In this document: piece by piece, positions 48,859 through 60,469 of the stretch
Layout: each line of letters starts with the position of its first letter
Numbering within the stretch: position 1 is the stretch's first letter
Assembly (NCBI RefSeq): GCF_004664715.2
Contig: NC_051063.1
Coordinates: 70,232,518-70,296,517 of the forward strand
DNA: 64,000 bases
Source: Peromyscus leucopus
Lineage: Eukaryota > Chordata > Mammalia > Rodentia > Cricetidae
Direction: 5' to 3'
Made by a program: the position numbers and the translations under genes
The notes under the pieces: generated by a model
The model's input: the letters and a program-made list of their open reading frames with translations, nothing else
The model's database searches: none
What the model was told of the DNA's origin: nothing

Positions 48859-49439
48859 TAGCCATTATACTTATTAAAGAAGCCCCAATTAGAGCTGTGA
48901 TTTTCCCATTTTTTTCCTTGGGAATTTAAGACTGTGAGGAAGTACTCTCACTGTCTGCCTGCAGAGCTTTGATCCAGCAATGCCTATAAGTGATGACTGG
49001 AGCCCTGGGAACTGTCTGGGCAGCAGACAGTCCAGGGCCTGTTTCTATCTGTGACTGGCTTTGCCTTGCTGGAAGGTTGCCTCGCTATGGTCCCTGCCCA
49101 GAACTGTGGCCATGCTGGCTCCCGAGCTATCTGTGATAGTGACCAGCGTGAAGTCTTCTGGAAAAAGAAGAGCCTGTCATAGACCCTGGGAAAGTGCTTC
49201 AAAGATGCTAGGGTATAAAATCATCACAGAAAAGAGAGAAGCCTGCCAGACAGCAGGACTTGAGCTGACAGCATGACCAGAAGATGAACTGGATGGTAGA
49301 GACCTGACATGCATGGGCTGCTTCCCCGTTCACATGGGGCCCTGGGAGTGGGGCCTGATGGTGTGTTCTCGTGACATGGAGAGGTCTGTGAATACACAAG
49401 TACAGCTTCTAGATTCAGCAAATGGAAATGTCTAATGCT
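48859..49439. other. Intronic sequence, nothing recognised
   Basis: No recognised repeat or exon. Confidence 0.45.
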
Positions 49440-49610
49440 GGTATGTCAGTTACTTTTCTCACTCCGGTGTTCAAATACCTGAGAAAAGAAGCTTCAGGAA
49501 GCACAGGTTCCTCAGTTTAAGGGTGCAGCCATTATGGTGGGGAACGCATGGCGGCAGAGCTGACTGTGGCTGGTCACATTGCATCTGTAGCTAGTGCCAA
49601 TATTAACTCT
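49440..49610 (-). mobile_element. Rodent LTR-type repeat fragment, antisense
   Basis: 'gtcagttacttttctcactc' and 'gtgcagccattatggtgggg', a diverged relative of the repeat at 7624. Confidence 0.45.
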
Positions 49611-49828
49611 CACACCAAGTCAGAGTGGCATTTACAGATAACTCCTTGCATAACTAGGTTTCATGCAGCATCTAAGATGTTCTCTGTACTTTAAGGGTTC
49701 TGTTATTCATCATAAGTGCAAATTTGGCTGGGCACCCTGTCTGGCGCTCCTGTCTCTCTCAAGGGCTTGGCTTTCTTCTTCCCCTTCATACTACCTTCTG
49801 TCACAGTAACATGGATCTTCAAATGTAG

Positions 49829-49870
49829 GTGTCTTAGTTTTTTGTCAACTTGACACAGGCATTACTTAGC
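49829..49870 (+). mobile_element. LTR-type repeat 5' end fragment
   Basis: 'tgtcttagttttttgtcaac' followed by 'ttgacacaggcattacttag', matching the start of the sense repeat family. Confidence 0.4.
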
Positions 49871-52028
49871 TATGATTCAGGCAAGACAAAAGAGTCACAC
49901 TGTGTACATCATAAAAGCATAATATTTAATTTACGGGTACTTATATTATCTTTGTGTAGGATTTCCTGTCTTGTTGAGTTAGATCATCATGGATCAAGGG
50001 TTATTAAATTTCAAAGTCCAGTGAAGCTGACCATCTTCCAGGTGGAGTTCCTTCTACTTCCTAGACATTGTGGGAGCTCCTAGGATGCAGCAGGCATATA
50101 CCTTTCTTTGGAAGTGGCTAGGGGCCTTTTAGGATTCACTTTGGGGCTTCTGGTCTCAAGGTAGGAATCTGGTTTAGTTTGGCAGCCTCTGTTGCTGCCA
50201 ACACTAATGAATGGAATTTCTATAACTGTGGCTTCTGGGCCCATATGTCCTTTGTAATCTTTAGGAAGATTGCAGACTAGCCTACAGGCTATCTTTCTTT
50301 GGTAGTCCCTCTGGATTTCATAGGGAACTAATGAAGATTGTTTGATCCCATGACCCCTTGCTGGTCCAGGTAATAAGTATCAGTGTGGGGCATCTTATGT
50401 CTTCTGGTTGGAGGAATGAAGTATGGATAGGGAGGAGAGGGAGTACTGACCTGGGCATTGGGAATGGATAGAGAAAGGACTCTCCTTTGGGGGTTTATAT
50501 GCCACTTTGGGGAAAGGAGGCAGTAGACAGCTGTAATTCAAGTCTAGAATCCTGTAGGAGAGAGCCTCTATGGAGTCAGGACAAGGATGAGGATGACAGG
50601 GGTCCCAGAACTACAGCAGAATGGCTACAAAGCACGTCAAGAGCCATTTGTCTGCAAAAATGATTTTCATCGATGATGTTCATGATGTGTGGCTTCACAG
50701 CCCTGTCACTGCCCGCTGCAGCAAGGTTCCTAGCTGCCACAATTTCAGTGCCCCCCTTTCATTCACCCTTCCCACAGGACACTTTGCAACTCAGTCCTCA
50801 CTCCCTACCACCTGGTCTTCTCACGTGACTCCAGAGATGGTGGCCCTGCTCTCAGCTTGAGGGTGACTCTCGGCAGAGAGAATGCTTTCCACAACCCACT
50901 GCAACCTCTACCCCATTTTATGTCTCACAGCATTTGTGGTCTGGAGACCCACGTGGGATTTTTCCTTTCTTCCTTTAGTCCGGAAGGAACAGAGGGCACT
51001 GCCGCCTTTTGCAACTCTTGCATGTGTTTGCATGCTAGTGGGCACCCAGCCTCATCTTCACGGTCACTCCAGCCCTTTGGGGCTTCCACTTACGCCCCAT
51101 GCTCCTAGATCAAGTTGCTCACCAGCTGTCATCAGGGACAGGATTCCACATGAGCCGGATGGGACTTTAGATAGGTGCGGTTAGTTCCTAAAGTTCTCTT
51201 TAGACCAAGAGAGATCACCCCACGATTGCCTACTTCCCATGAGTTAGTGGTTCCACAGAGGTGAGGTAGACAGGCATGAAGAGTGTGATAGAACTGAACT
51301 GAAGCTCAGAAACCATGGCGTGACGGCTCCAGCCAGCTGCTTATTGGAGATCACTCAATGAGCCTCCCTGTGGTCTTAAAATATATTCAAAGAGAGGTGT
51401 CCTCGAACACATTTCCACTCTCCCCAGAAAGGCCAGTCTTTAATGCTTTTACAGAAGACTTCAGGAGGTGCAGGCCAGGCATCTACTCCCCAGGGCAGCT
51501 TATTGGCTCTGCTGTGTTCCAATAGGCAGGACTTGGTTTGATTGTTTCTCAGAAGTAAATGTCTAAAACATCCTTTCATGAGCCCAGGTGACCAAGGAAA
51601 GGCTCCTAGGAATTCAAAGGCTCCTGTCAGAACAGGTCTTGTAGGGTTGATTATCACATAAACGACTGAAGGCGGGAGATGAAGCTTTACCATCCTGTGG
51701 GAACTGTAAGGGTTTACAGGATGGCGAGTCTCAGCCCCCACCCCACCCCCGGCAACCAGCTGTGTTGCCATCCCGGTGGTCCCGGCTGCTTCTTGGTGAC
51801 ATGACGCTGTCCCCATATGCGCTCTCACACACAGTTGGTGTAGAGGTTATAATAAATATCTGCCCATATTTCTCCAAATGAATAGGACTTGGAGACTTGA
51901 GTTTTTAAAAAAACAGCCTTAGAATACCTAGTTGCCTATAGACTTTGAAACAGATGGGAGCTTAGGAAAGCCTGGCCTTGCCAAATAAGTCAGAAAGAGG
52001 TCCTGGTGGTAGCAGTGTGGTGTATGTG
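49871..52028. other. Intronic sequence, largely unique
   Basis: 2.1 kb without recognised repeats. The 150-codon minus-strand frame at 51376-51828 resembles no protein that I know. Confidence 0.5.
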
Positions 52029-52030
52029 GG

Positions 52031-52088
<58 letters not shown>

Positions 52089-52120
52089 TGGTGTGTTTGG
52101 TATGTGTGGTATGTGTGTTT
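52029..52120. repeat. (GT)n and GT-rich microsatellite
   Basis: A pure GT run to about 52080, then GGTGTGT-type variant units. Confidence 0.95.
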
Positions 52121-52379
52121 TCCAAAATGTAGCTTGCCTATTGAAGAAAAGTCCCCTCTATTTGAGTGAAAAGAGAGTAAATATAATTGTGATCTCTTTC
52201 CTCCAAACCAGTCAGAATATATGAGGCTCTAAGAAAATCCATAAATGATCCAGAAGGAGGCTGAAAATGAGTCTCACCAGTCAGTGCCTTCATTTTGTAA
52301 GAGCAGAATCTCTGAAAGCAGGAATGAGCAGCTGGGATTTTACCATGTCTTTGGGCAAAGCACATGCGTACAGGATGGG
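52121..52379. other. Intronic sequence, nothing recognised
   Basis: No recognised repeat or exon. Confidence 0.4.
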
Positions 52380-52700
52380 CTTCTCACCACGGGACTAAAC
52401 AGCTGAAGAATCAACAGAAGGGAGGAGGGGTTTCTTCGGGCCTCAGTTGGAGGGTGTAGGCCATCATGGTTGGGGAAGGCATGTCAGCAGAAGCAGCTAA
52501 CAGCTGTGGTAAGGTAAGAATGTGAGGTGGTTTGCTTTCATCTGGTTGGATCAGGAGGTAGAGACCCAACAGGAAGTGTAGCCAGGCTATAGAAACTTCA
52601 AGGCTAGTCCCCTAGCATCCCATTTTCTCCAGCAAGGCCCTGCCTCCAAAAGTGCTACCAAATGTTCAAACTCATGAGTCCATGGGAGACATGTACCCTA
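52380..52700 (-). mobile_element. Rodent LTR-type dispersed repeat, antisense
   Basis: 'ggccatcatggttggggaag', 'ctccagcaaggccctgcctc' and 'caaactcatgagtccatggg' in order. Same type as 7624-7985. Confidence 0.55.
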
Positions 52701-53236
52701 AGATACCCCATGAAATGACTCCTCCATGAGTCATACTGTCTGTATCCGTAAAGAGCTATAAAAGGAAGAGTGTGTGGGAAAATGAATTTGGGATTGATCA
52801 CATGAGAAATGGAAGAACTCTTGTTTGTAGTTCCCAGAAAACAGAGTCCGTAGCCACAAGTTGGTGGCAGTGTATGGCAGTCAAAAGTGTAAGTGTATGG
52901 CACCAGGCTAATGGGGGCTGAAACTCAGTCATGCCTCTCACTCATTTACAGTGAACCTGACAGGTAAAATTTACTCTTTGGAAACTAATGGATACCAGCC
53001 CTAAATTGCAGAATATCACAAACGTGTCCCAGGGTTGTGAAGAAGAGTGAAATCATGGAAGGAAGCTTCTACAAGTGTAGGCAGAATCATTGTGACCACT
53101 CAGATGCCCAATGTCCCTACCTCTCCCTGGCCACTTCCCCTCACAAACTGTCAAAGGCCATTTGAAGTACTTGGTCAACTTACTACAACCAAGAATCACC
53201 AGTGAAGAGAGTCTCAGTGAGAGATTGATCTAGACT
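52701..53236. other. Intronic sequence, nothing recognised
   Basis: No recognised repeat or exon. Confidence 0.4.
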
Positions 53237-53366
53237 AGGTTGGTGTGTGTGTGTGTGGTGTGTGTGTGTGATGTGTGTAGTGTGTATGTGATGTGTGTGG
53301 TGTGTGTGTGTGATGTGTGTGGTGTGTGAGTGTGGGAAAAGAGTGTTCATGGTGTGTGTATGTAGG
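53237..53366. repeat. GT-rich imperfect tandem repeat
   Basis: Units of the type GTGTGTGATGTGTGTGGT repeated with variation. Confidence 0.85.
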
Positions 53367-53374
53367 ATTGTCTT

Positions 53375-53690
53375 AATCATCTTAATTGATGTGAAAAAAC
53401 CCAACCTGAAAGTGGGTGATACCATCCCTGGGTTTAGGGCCCTGGAGTCTGTAAGAGTAGAGAAATCCAGGGGAGCAGTAAGCGATCATGTCTTTATTCT
53501 TTCTCTGTGGATATGACTAGCTGCCTCAGGTTCTTGCCTTGACTTCCCTGAAATGATGGACTATAACCTCGAATTGTAAGCCAAATAAACCCCTTCTCCT
53601 CTAGGGTTTTGTTGTTTTGTTTTGTCAGGACATTTTATGACAGTAACAGTAGCAAAACTGAAACGCTGTTCCAGGCAGGTGGAGTCTTCT
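53375..53690 (+). mobile_element. Rodent LTR-type repeat, sense strand
   Basis: 'gtgggtgataccatccctgg' and 'gccttgacttccctgaaatg', with 'attgtaagccaaataaaccc' carrying an AATAAA at about 53583. Sense counterpart of 2490 and 54960. Confidence 0.6.
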
Positions 53691-54959
53691 ATCTAGTGAA
53701 GTTGGAGCCGCTCAGGACACATCTGCATCTTATTCACACCCTCTTGGGTGGCGTACCCTCTGCCTAGGAGTCCCCCATCATTTATCCCACTTATCAGAAG
53801 TGCTTGGTGATAGTAAGCAAATTCAAAATCCATAGCAACCACCTCTCCCAGAGTGGCCTCAGCCTTCTTGGATACAGACCTGCTTGTTTTGTACCCATCA
53901 AGAGCTGCCGGGTCCAGGATTTGACCTCCTGCTCTCACACAGCAAGCTTCAGTCCAGAAAGCGAGCCATGGAAGTGTCGGGTAGCTCAGGTTTCCTCCGG
54001 AAATAGAACCAATGTTTAATTGTGGTGTCAGGTGCTCTGAAAAAACAGACCGGGGAGAAAATGAACACCTGATTTCCAGAATAGACCACATACAGTCGAT
54101 TGGGGATTATGAAAAGTTGCATTCTCCCCCACCCCCAGGATACAGTGCATCTGTCTATACTGGCTCCACCCTGGCCTCCAGTAGCTCCTAAAGAATGCTA
54201 ATCCAAAACTGGGTCTGAGACTTTGTGTTAAGGCGTCCTCTCCCTCTCTGAGGGAAGTCTCCAAATATGCACACATTTGCTTGCCCAAGATCCAGACAGA
54301 CTTAACTGGTACTCCATTCATTCTGGGAAATTCCAGGAGCCCCATCTGGGGTGGAGGCTCGGGTGGGGCACCAGGAGAAGCTGTGGCTCATTGCATCATG
54401 TGGAGATGTCTTCTCTCCTCTCACAGCCTCCCCCTTTCCGAACAGTGGGGACTTTCCCCCTTAACTGGAAATGCTGGTGTCTCTTTCTCTTCTGTTTCCC
54501 CCTGGACTCTTGTCTTCGAAGTTCGTAAGAATGCCATATTCTTTTCTTTAGTGGTGTAAGCTTGTCCACAGAGGCATTTTCCACACTATGCCTTGGTGAC
54601 TGTTTTATTGTCCAGAGGGGAGGACATTCTTTAGTAGTACTGTCTCCCTGTACCTTTGTGGAAACCTGTATGCTTATGCTGAGTGAAGGCAGTCAGCTGC
54701 TTGTCTAGACTTTCCAGAAAGGATGACAGCTGCTCAGATTTTCTCCCTTGTGGCAAGCACCCTAGGAGAACTAATCGGACCAGATCCTTCGCTAAACTAA
54801 GGCTGAGAGTCCCATGGGCATTGCAAAGTCACTGCAAAAGGGCCTTTTCAGGTATAGTAAACAGTATAAACTATTTTTTAAATATCCCATTTGAAAGAGA
54901 TTATACATGTATGTATGTGTGTGTATTATTATATATGTATATATATGCGCATTGTTTTA
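53691..54959. other. Intronic sequence, nothing recognised
   Basis: Unique apart from a (TATG)-type patch near 54905-54948. Several overlapping short frames without similarity. Confidence 0.45.
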
Positions 54960-55360
54960 CTTGCATTTCTACTGCTGACAAAAAGCAACTTAAGGGAAAA
55001 GGTGGTTTATTTCACCTTACAGTTCGTCACTATGGGAAAAATTAAAACAGGAACTTCAAACAGTGGCTCATTTCATAGTCACAGCCAAGAGCGCGGAGAA
55101 ATGAACGCATGCATGTCTACTTGCGTGCTTGTCCATGCTCAGCTTGGTTTCTCTACTCCCATACAATTCAGAACCCTCTGCTTAGGGAATGATGCCACCC
55201 CCAGTGGGCTGGGTGTTATCACATCAGTTAACGTAGTTAACACAGCCTACCACCGATAAGCCCAAAGGGCAGCCCAATGTAAACAGTCCCTCACTGAGGA
55301 TCTATTTTCCAGGTGATATCAAGTTTTGTCAAGTTGACAATTGAAGCTAACCATTACATG
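54960..55360 (-). mobile_element. Rodent LTR-type dispersed repeat, antisense
   Basis: 'gacaaaaagcaacttaaggg', 'ggtttatttcaccttacagt' and 'atgccacccccagtgggctg', with 'gtcaagttgacaattgaagc' near the end. Same type as 2490-2880. Confidence 0.6.
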
Positions 55361-55479
55361 CACTTAAATTAAAAAAGAGATTCAATCTCATGATCTTTGT
55401 CTACTCCAGTGTACTTTTTTAGTCCAAGGACACTAGTATATGTGACTTTGATCTTGTCCCATGACTTTTCCAGGCCTTA

Positions 55480-55695
55480 CAGTGGGATTAAGAGGGCCTG
55501 CTTAGGGAGAAGGGGCTTGGACCTACCTAAACTGACTCTGCTGACTCCCCCATGGGAGACCTTGCCTTGGAGGAGGTGGGAATGGGGGATGGGTTGGGGG
55601 GGGGAAGGTTGGGAGGTGGGAAGAGGGAGGACAGGGGAATCTGTGGTTGACATGTAGAATGAATAGAAAAATCTCTTAATAAAATAAAAGGAGGG
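55480..55695 (+). repeat. G-rich rodent dispersed repeat, second copy
   Basis: 'tgactcccccatgggagacc', the G-rich run at 55570-55640, then 'gacatgtagaatgaatagaa' and an A-rich end. Corresponds to 32385-32655. Confidence 0.5.
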
Positions 55696-55894
55696 GCCTG
55701 CTTATTGCAGAGGCAGTTTCCAAGTCTCCTTGATGTAGGACTGCAGGCAGGAGCCAGACCTTCTGCCCTCAGAATGGGGATGATTGGGAGGTTTGCCTGT
55801 CCTTAGAAACCTCAGAAACCTAGTGCAGGGATTTTCCTTTGAACAGATAGCCTGGCACTGTTCACTTCCCCACCAAGACATGACATGGTTTTTT

Positions 55895-55910
55895 GCTATA
55901 AACAAACAAA

Positions 55911-55949
<39 letters not shown>

Positions 55950-55951
55950 AT
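55895..55951. repeat. (AAAT)n microsatellite
   Basis: About 13 AAAT units. Confidence 0.96.
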
Positions 55952-55984
55952 ATTTTTTAAAGTGTTTGGTGGGGCAGCTGTCTG

Positions 55985-56545
55985 TGCAATAGTTCAGGTG
56001 CTGTGACAAAAAAAAAAATTCCTGTCAAAAAGCCAAGTAAGGGAGGAAAGGGCTTATTAGGCTTATAATTCCAAGTTTCAGTCCATTGTTGGGGAGAAGG
56101 TAAAGTCAAGAGCAGACAGAGAATAAGTTCAGGGATCCTTGCCTGCTTGTGAATGTGGCTCTTAGCTAGCTTTTTCTGTTTTTTAAAGATTTATTTTTAT
56201 TTTATACATATGAATGTTTGTCTGCATATGTACATTGCACGCATGCCTAGTGACCATGGAGGCCAGAAGAAAGTGTCAGATCCCTTGAAACTGGAGTTAC
56301 AAACTGTTGTGAGCCACCCTGGAGTTCCGGGAGCTGAATATGAGTCCTCTGCAAGAACAGCCAGTGCTCTTAACATGTGCAGGGCCCAGCCATGAAATGG
56401 TACCAGCCACCTTCAGTATGGGCCTTCCTACTTCAATTAACAATCAAGACAGCCTCTCACAGATATGTCCACAGACCAGCCTGATCTAGAGCCTTCCTCA
56501 TGAAGACTCTCTTCCTCAGTGATTCAAGCGTGTCAAGTTGACAAC
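55985..56545 (-). mobile_element. Rodent LTR-type repeat, antisense, split by a SINE
   Basis: The left part has 'aagggcttattaggcttata'. The right part has 'ccttcctacttcaattaaca' and 'tgtcaagttgacaactcaaa'. The gap is filled by the SINE at 56183-56394. Confidence 0.55.
56183..56394 (-). mobile_element. B2/B3 SINE, antisense, nested
   Basis: 'tatgaatgtttgtctgcata', 'tggaggccagaagaaagtgt' and 'acagccagtgctcttaacat', in B2/B3 order reversed. Confidence 0.88.
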
Positions 56546-56755
56546 TCAAACATGCTGACATTTTGCTTCTGCCCTGTTTTAACACTTGCTGAGACCAGCT
56601 GTTGTCTGGTCAGTTGGAAACCTACAGTGTTTGTCACAGACTATGGCTTGGAGGAGGGAACACTCAGGAGAATATTCTGGACCTACCTCAGGGTGACTCC
56701 ATACATTGTACTATTCTGTATCTCCTGGAATTAATCCCCTTTTTATTTCTTCCAG

Positions 56756-56819
56756 ATAACTTGTTCAAACCCAAAGAAAGATGCATTTCAGAGAAGGAGA
56801 TGCATATGAGATCTAAAAG
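56756..56819 (+). CDS. C10orf90: C10orf90 coding exon D, ALMS motif
   Basis: 64 bp after a strong polypyrimidine acceptor (TTTCTTCCAG). The split Asp is followed by NLFKPKERCISEKEMHMRSK, and two bases are left to begin the Arg codon completed in exon E. The donor is GTACTT, weaker than the other donors in this gene. The exon length is not a multiple of three, so skipping it alone would shift the frame into exon E. The peptide continues the ALMS motif and matches the human protein closely in memory. The exon sits alone, 20 kb from exon C and 3.65 kb from exon E. Confidence 0.95.
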
Positions 56820-58275
56820 GTACTTGGCTGTTGTGGGAGGTATGGAAAGAGCTGGGGAGGGAGGCTTGAAGGGCGCAGACGCTGTCCCTTGGGCCACGGC
56901 TTCCAGACCCACATTTAAGGGCTGAGGTCTTGGCTGCCGATCTGAAAACCTGGCCGAGGTGAGCAAAGTTGCTGAGCTGTACGTCGGAATGTTTATGCTG
57001 CTCTTGGATCAACCTCAGGAAAGTGGTGGGTCTTGGATTCGGCAGTGGGCCCATAATTGGTCCCTGAGTGATCAGCAGATTCTGAACTGGAACTCTTTCG
57101 ACGCATTTACCTTGTAGCTCTGGGCAGGAGCCATGTGCGGCTGCACCTTTGAAAGTAATTTTATGAGGAGGAGAGAACCCACTTCTCTGGAGGGCCTTGA
57201 CTGAGACGGTCCTGAGGAAAAGCTTCCAAACTGGAAGCCAGCAGAGCATGGGAGCCAGAGGGGCCTCGGAGGGGCCACAAACCAGCTTTTCTGGCATGTC
57301 TGTCTCTGGCAGTCTTGGCAGGAGCCACCAAGGTACTCCTTGCTCTGCCTGGCTAGTCACTATCCAAGACTCCCACTAACTCTTACCACCCTGGGGCACA
57401 CAAAGGCTACTATTCTTTTTGGGACCTGGCCTCTTAACCAGGACACAAAAGCTCAGCAGGGTTGGCCATGTTCACACACATAAAATGTCATTAAGCTGTA
57501 ATAAAGTGCCTAGCCCTGGGAGAGATTATAGTAATTAAATCAAATTGATAGTGCACTCAGAGACACCACCAAAATAGGAAGAATAATTTTGCCCCCACTC
57601 CAGACCCTAAATTTCTGCTTTTATCGTGATTATGTTGTTTCCATGATAATTAAGTAACTTTGGTTACCTACAGGGAACCTCTTTGAAAGTAAGAAAATAA
57701 GAATTGGGGGCATATATTAATGATATGACTCCCAGCATTCTAACTGGGGCTTACAAAGGATCCCTCCATTTGAAGACTTGCTGTTTCATAAATGAAAAGT
57801 TGTATATACCTTGCAACAAAAGCATTCTCTTCAATTTAGTGAAAAAAGAGAACAAAAGAAAAAAGAAAAAGAAAAAACTTTCCTTATTGGTCCCCAAACC
57901 TAAAACTGCTATTACAAACCCTTGCCTACCAAGTAATTTAAATAATGGACTTCCAAGCAGCATTGGTAGACAGAGTTCTGTCCTGACATGTCTCTGAGGA
58001 AGAAACTGACATTTGAGAAGGACCAGTAAGCTAGATGATGTTGTACATACAGCCTTCAGTGGCCCTTGACTGGTTCTAGAAGGACCAAGCAATTAGATCT
58101 CTTTGCTAGGTGGAATGTGCCAGGCTGGGCCTCTGGCCCCGGCTCCCCACAGTCACTTGAAACTGTTTTTTCTTCCTGTTCCTTGTCGTGTATTATGTCG
58201 GTTATATTTTCATTTAACTCAAGCAGGAGAGTAAAGCTGAAGTTCCCTCAAGACCGTTTAGCCAGCTGCCCTACG

Positions 58276-58375
58276 CTCAGTCCCAGGCCTTTCTGCTCAG
58301 TCCCAGGCCTTTCTGCTCAGTCCCAGGCCTCTCTGCTCAGTCCCAGGCCTCTCTGCTCAGACCCAGGCCTATCTG
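58276..58375. repeat. 20-bp minisatellite, five units
   Basis: CTCAGTCCCAGGCCTTTCTG-type units begin exactly at 58276, 58296, 58316, 58336 and 58356. The variants are T/C in the fourth block and one T-to-A change. Confidence 0.97.
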
Positions 58376-59857
58376 CTAGGATGCCCACAGTCTGTCTCCT
58401 TTCTCTTTCCCTTCAAAGCCTCCCGTTTGTACCTTTAAGCAGACACGTGTTCTTTAACCATACATGGTGTTGTACTGTGTTTGCCTTTCCTTCTATAGCT
58501 TACCATTTCCTGGTATCATCTGTGAGCTTTCGCAAGATACAGACTTCAATCCCCCCGGGTTTTGGCTGTCTGCGCAGTGTATTTTGTGTGGGCATGCTAT
58601 TAAAAATCAGAGGATCTCACTTGAGAAAATAGTGCAGGGCCAGAGGTGGGACACAGAAGCTTTGTTTCCACTTCCCAGTTGAGTTGGATGGACGGCTCAA
58701 GGAGAGGCGGTCGCTGGATTGAGGAACTGCCCTCTTGAGGGCTTTGGGATCAGCTCCCTGTGATCTTTTCTCCTGCTCCTAGTTCCAATCCCTCCCGAAT
58801 GCAGCAAAGGTATATTCCTTTAGTCACATGTTTACTCAACCCTCACTAATACTCACGACGTGCCAGGCACCATCAAAGCACGGGCCCCTGCAGGACTTTG
58901 TGAGTAGCCCTGTACATAGTTGGGGCACATGCTTTACAGTGAGTAAGAAGCATTCAGCTTGAGATCCCAATGCCAGCCCACCATCAGCCAGCTGAGGGCT
59001 GTACCCAAACCTCTTGATCTTAGAGGGACTCACCTTCCTTGTTGTATGACAACGGGACCTTACAGACCTCTTCCAGCTATTGTGAGGGCTGCATGTGTTT
59101 AGTCATGTCTGGTGACTAGCCTGATGCTGAGTAGCCAGATGTCACCTGCCGATACTGTCATCGTCCTTTTATACTTTGCACTCATGCTTCTAAGTTCAGA
59201 ACAGCTTAGCTCTGTTTCATCTGACTTTCATACATAGGAAAAAATGAGAAAGAGATGTTTGAGTTGGGGGCCTTGTATAGCATGGTAATCTACAAGTTCA
59301 GGTTGCAGTGAGTCCATTGGAGAAACATCAGGTGGCATCAGTAAGGAGCTGAACAGTTTATGTTGGGGAGGGAGCAATCTTCCAGACAAAGGCCTCTGAG
59401 CCCTGCTGGTAACTCAGATGTTGATGATTTACATGGGGACAAGGACAAAATATTTGAGTCTGGAATGTATTTAGAATCAGCTTAATCAGACACACCACAG
59501 GCTAAGAGGAAACAAATATTTTTTTTTAATGTTTTTTTTTTTCCCAGTATATGATTCTTGCTACTGTCATGTATCTGTTTTCCTCGTCAAATCACAGGAA
59601 GTAAAAAATTAGATGGCCACAAAGTGGGGATATGCAGGGAATGTTGACACTCAGAATAGCAAACCAGTACGTTAAATATCCCTCCTGTTACAAGTGAATC
59701 ATTATCACTGCAAATACAGCATGAGAAGTGACTTCCACATAAATACCTGGCCTCTGCAGCTACACTGCCCAGGAAGTATCATTGAGACACTGTCCCCAGA
59801 GTGTCTATGTCCTGGGACCTCATAGAAGTTCTTTTTTTTTTTTTAGGGCCCACTATG

Positions 59858-59949
59858 GATTTAATATATAATAAATATTTAATATATTTATAATTATTTA
59901 TATTTATAATTAAATTATATTTGATTATATTTAATATAATAAATGTATT
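59858..59949. repeat. AT-rich low-complexity patch
   Basis: Almost only A and T, with repeated TTTAATATA and TTATAATTA words. Confidence 0.85.
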
Positions 59950-60338
59950 TGTATCTTTTTATTTTTTTAATCTTTTATTCTTTTTTTTAACAAACCAAAA
60001 TATGGTAAGAAAAAACAAAGCCATCACATTGAAGTGTTGGACAAGGCAAACCAATAGAAGTAAAAGGGCCCTAAGAGAAGGCGCTAGAATCAGAAACTCA
60101 CTCACTCATACAGTCAGGAATCCCATAAAAATACTGAATTGACAGCTATAACATATATTCAGAGGACCTGGTGCAGGCCTGTGCAAGCTGCTTGCTGCTT
60201 CAGTTTCTGTGAGTTCCTATGAGCTTTGCTCAGTTCATTTAGAGGGCCTTGTCCTCCTGGTGTCCTCCATCCCCTCTGGCTCTCACACTCTTTCTGCCTC
60301 CTCTTCCGTGGTGTCTCTGTGCTCTGAAGGGAGGAGAG
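59950..60338 (-). mobile_element. L1 (Lx-type) 3' UTR fragment, antisense
   Basis: 'ttggacaaggcaaaccaata', 'gaggacctggtgcaggcctg' and 'tcctggtgtcctccatcccc'. It ends about 130 bp before exon E. Confidence 0.88.
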
Positions 60339-60469
60339 TTCTTCAGACGGCACCTCACCATGTGAAGACCCTACCTGTGGGTTCCTTCCTGCTGACGAGC
60401 CAGGCTGCCCCCCACCCCCAGCCCAGCACCTGCTGTCTTGTTCCTCATCATGTCTTCTGTCTGTTTCAG

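Larger units (their letters stand above)
36227..56755 (+). other. Intron C-D of C10orf90 (20.5 kb)
   Basis: GTAAGC...TCCAG. Contains MaLR LTRs, an almost complete ancient L1M in antisense, several SINEs and simple repeats, itemised separately. Unique stretches are 36227-37664, 38651-42418, 48731-49440, 49871-52028 and 53691-54959. No additional exon was recognised in them. Confidence 0.85.
56820..60469 (+). other. Intron D-E of C10orf90
   Basis: GTACTT...TTCAG. Unique over 56820-58275 and 58376-59850, with a 20-bp minisatellite between them, then an AT-rich patch and an L1 fragment. Repeat-free sequence at about 57480-57710 contains several TAATTA-like cores. Confidence 0.85.

Noticed and set aside
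51376..51828. 150-codon minus-strand frame
   Set aside because: No similarity, no start or splice context, and a competing frame on the other strand nearby.
56788..57360. 190-codon open frame on the minus strand overlapping exon D
   Set aside because: It runs antisense across a real C10orf90 exon, has no recognisable domain and no promoter or splice support. GC-rich sequence of this length gives such frames by chance.
58276..58375. Regularly spaced repeats considered as a CRISPR-like array
   Set aside because: The units are directly adjacent with no spacers, and the genome is eukaryotic. It is a minisatellite.
58066..58632. 188-codon open frame on the plus strand
   Set aside because: It is lengthened by the 20-bp minisatellite, which lacks stops, and lies wholly in intron D-E. 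The translation is repeat-like with no known similarity.
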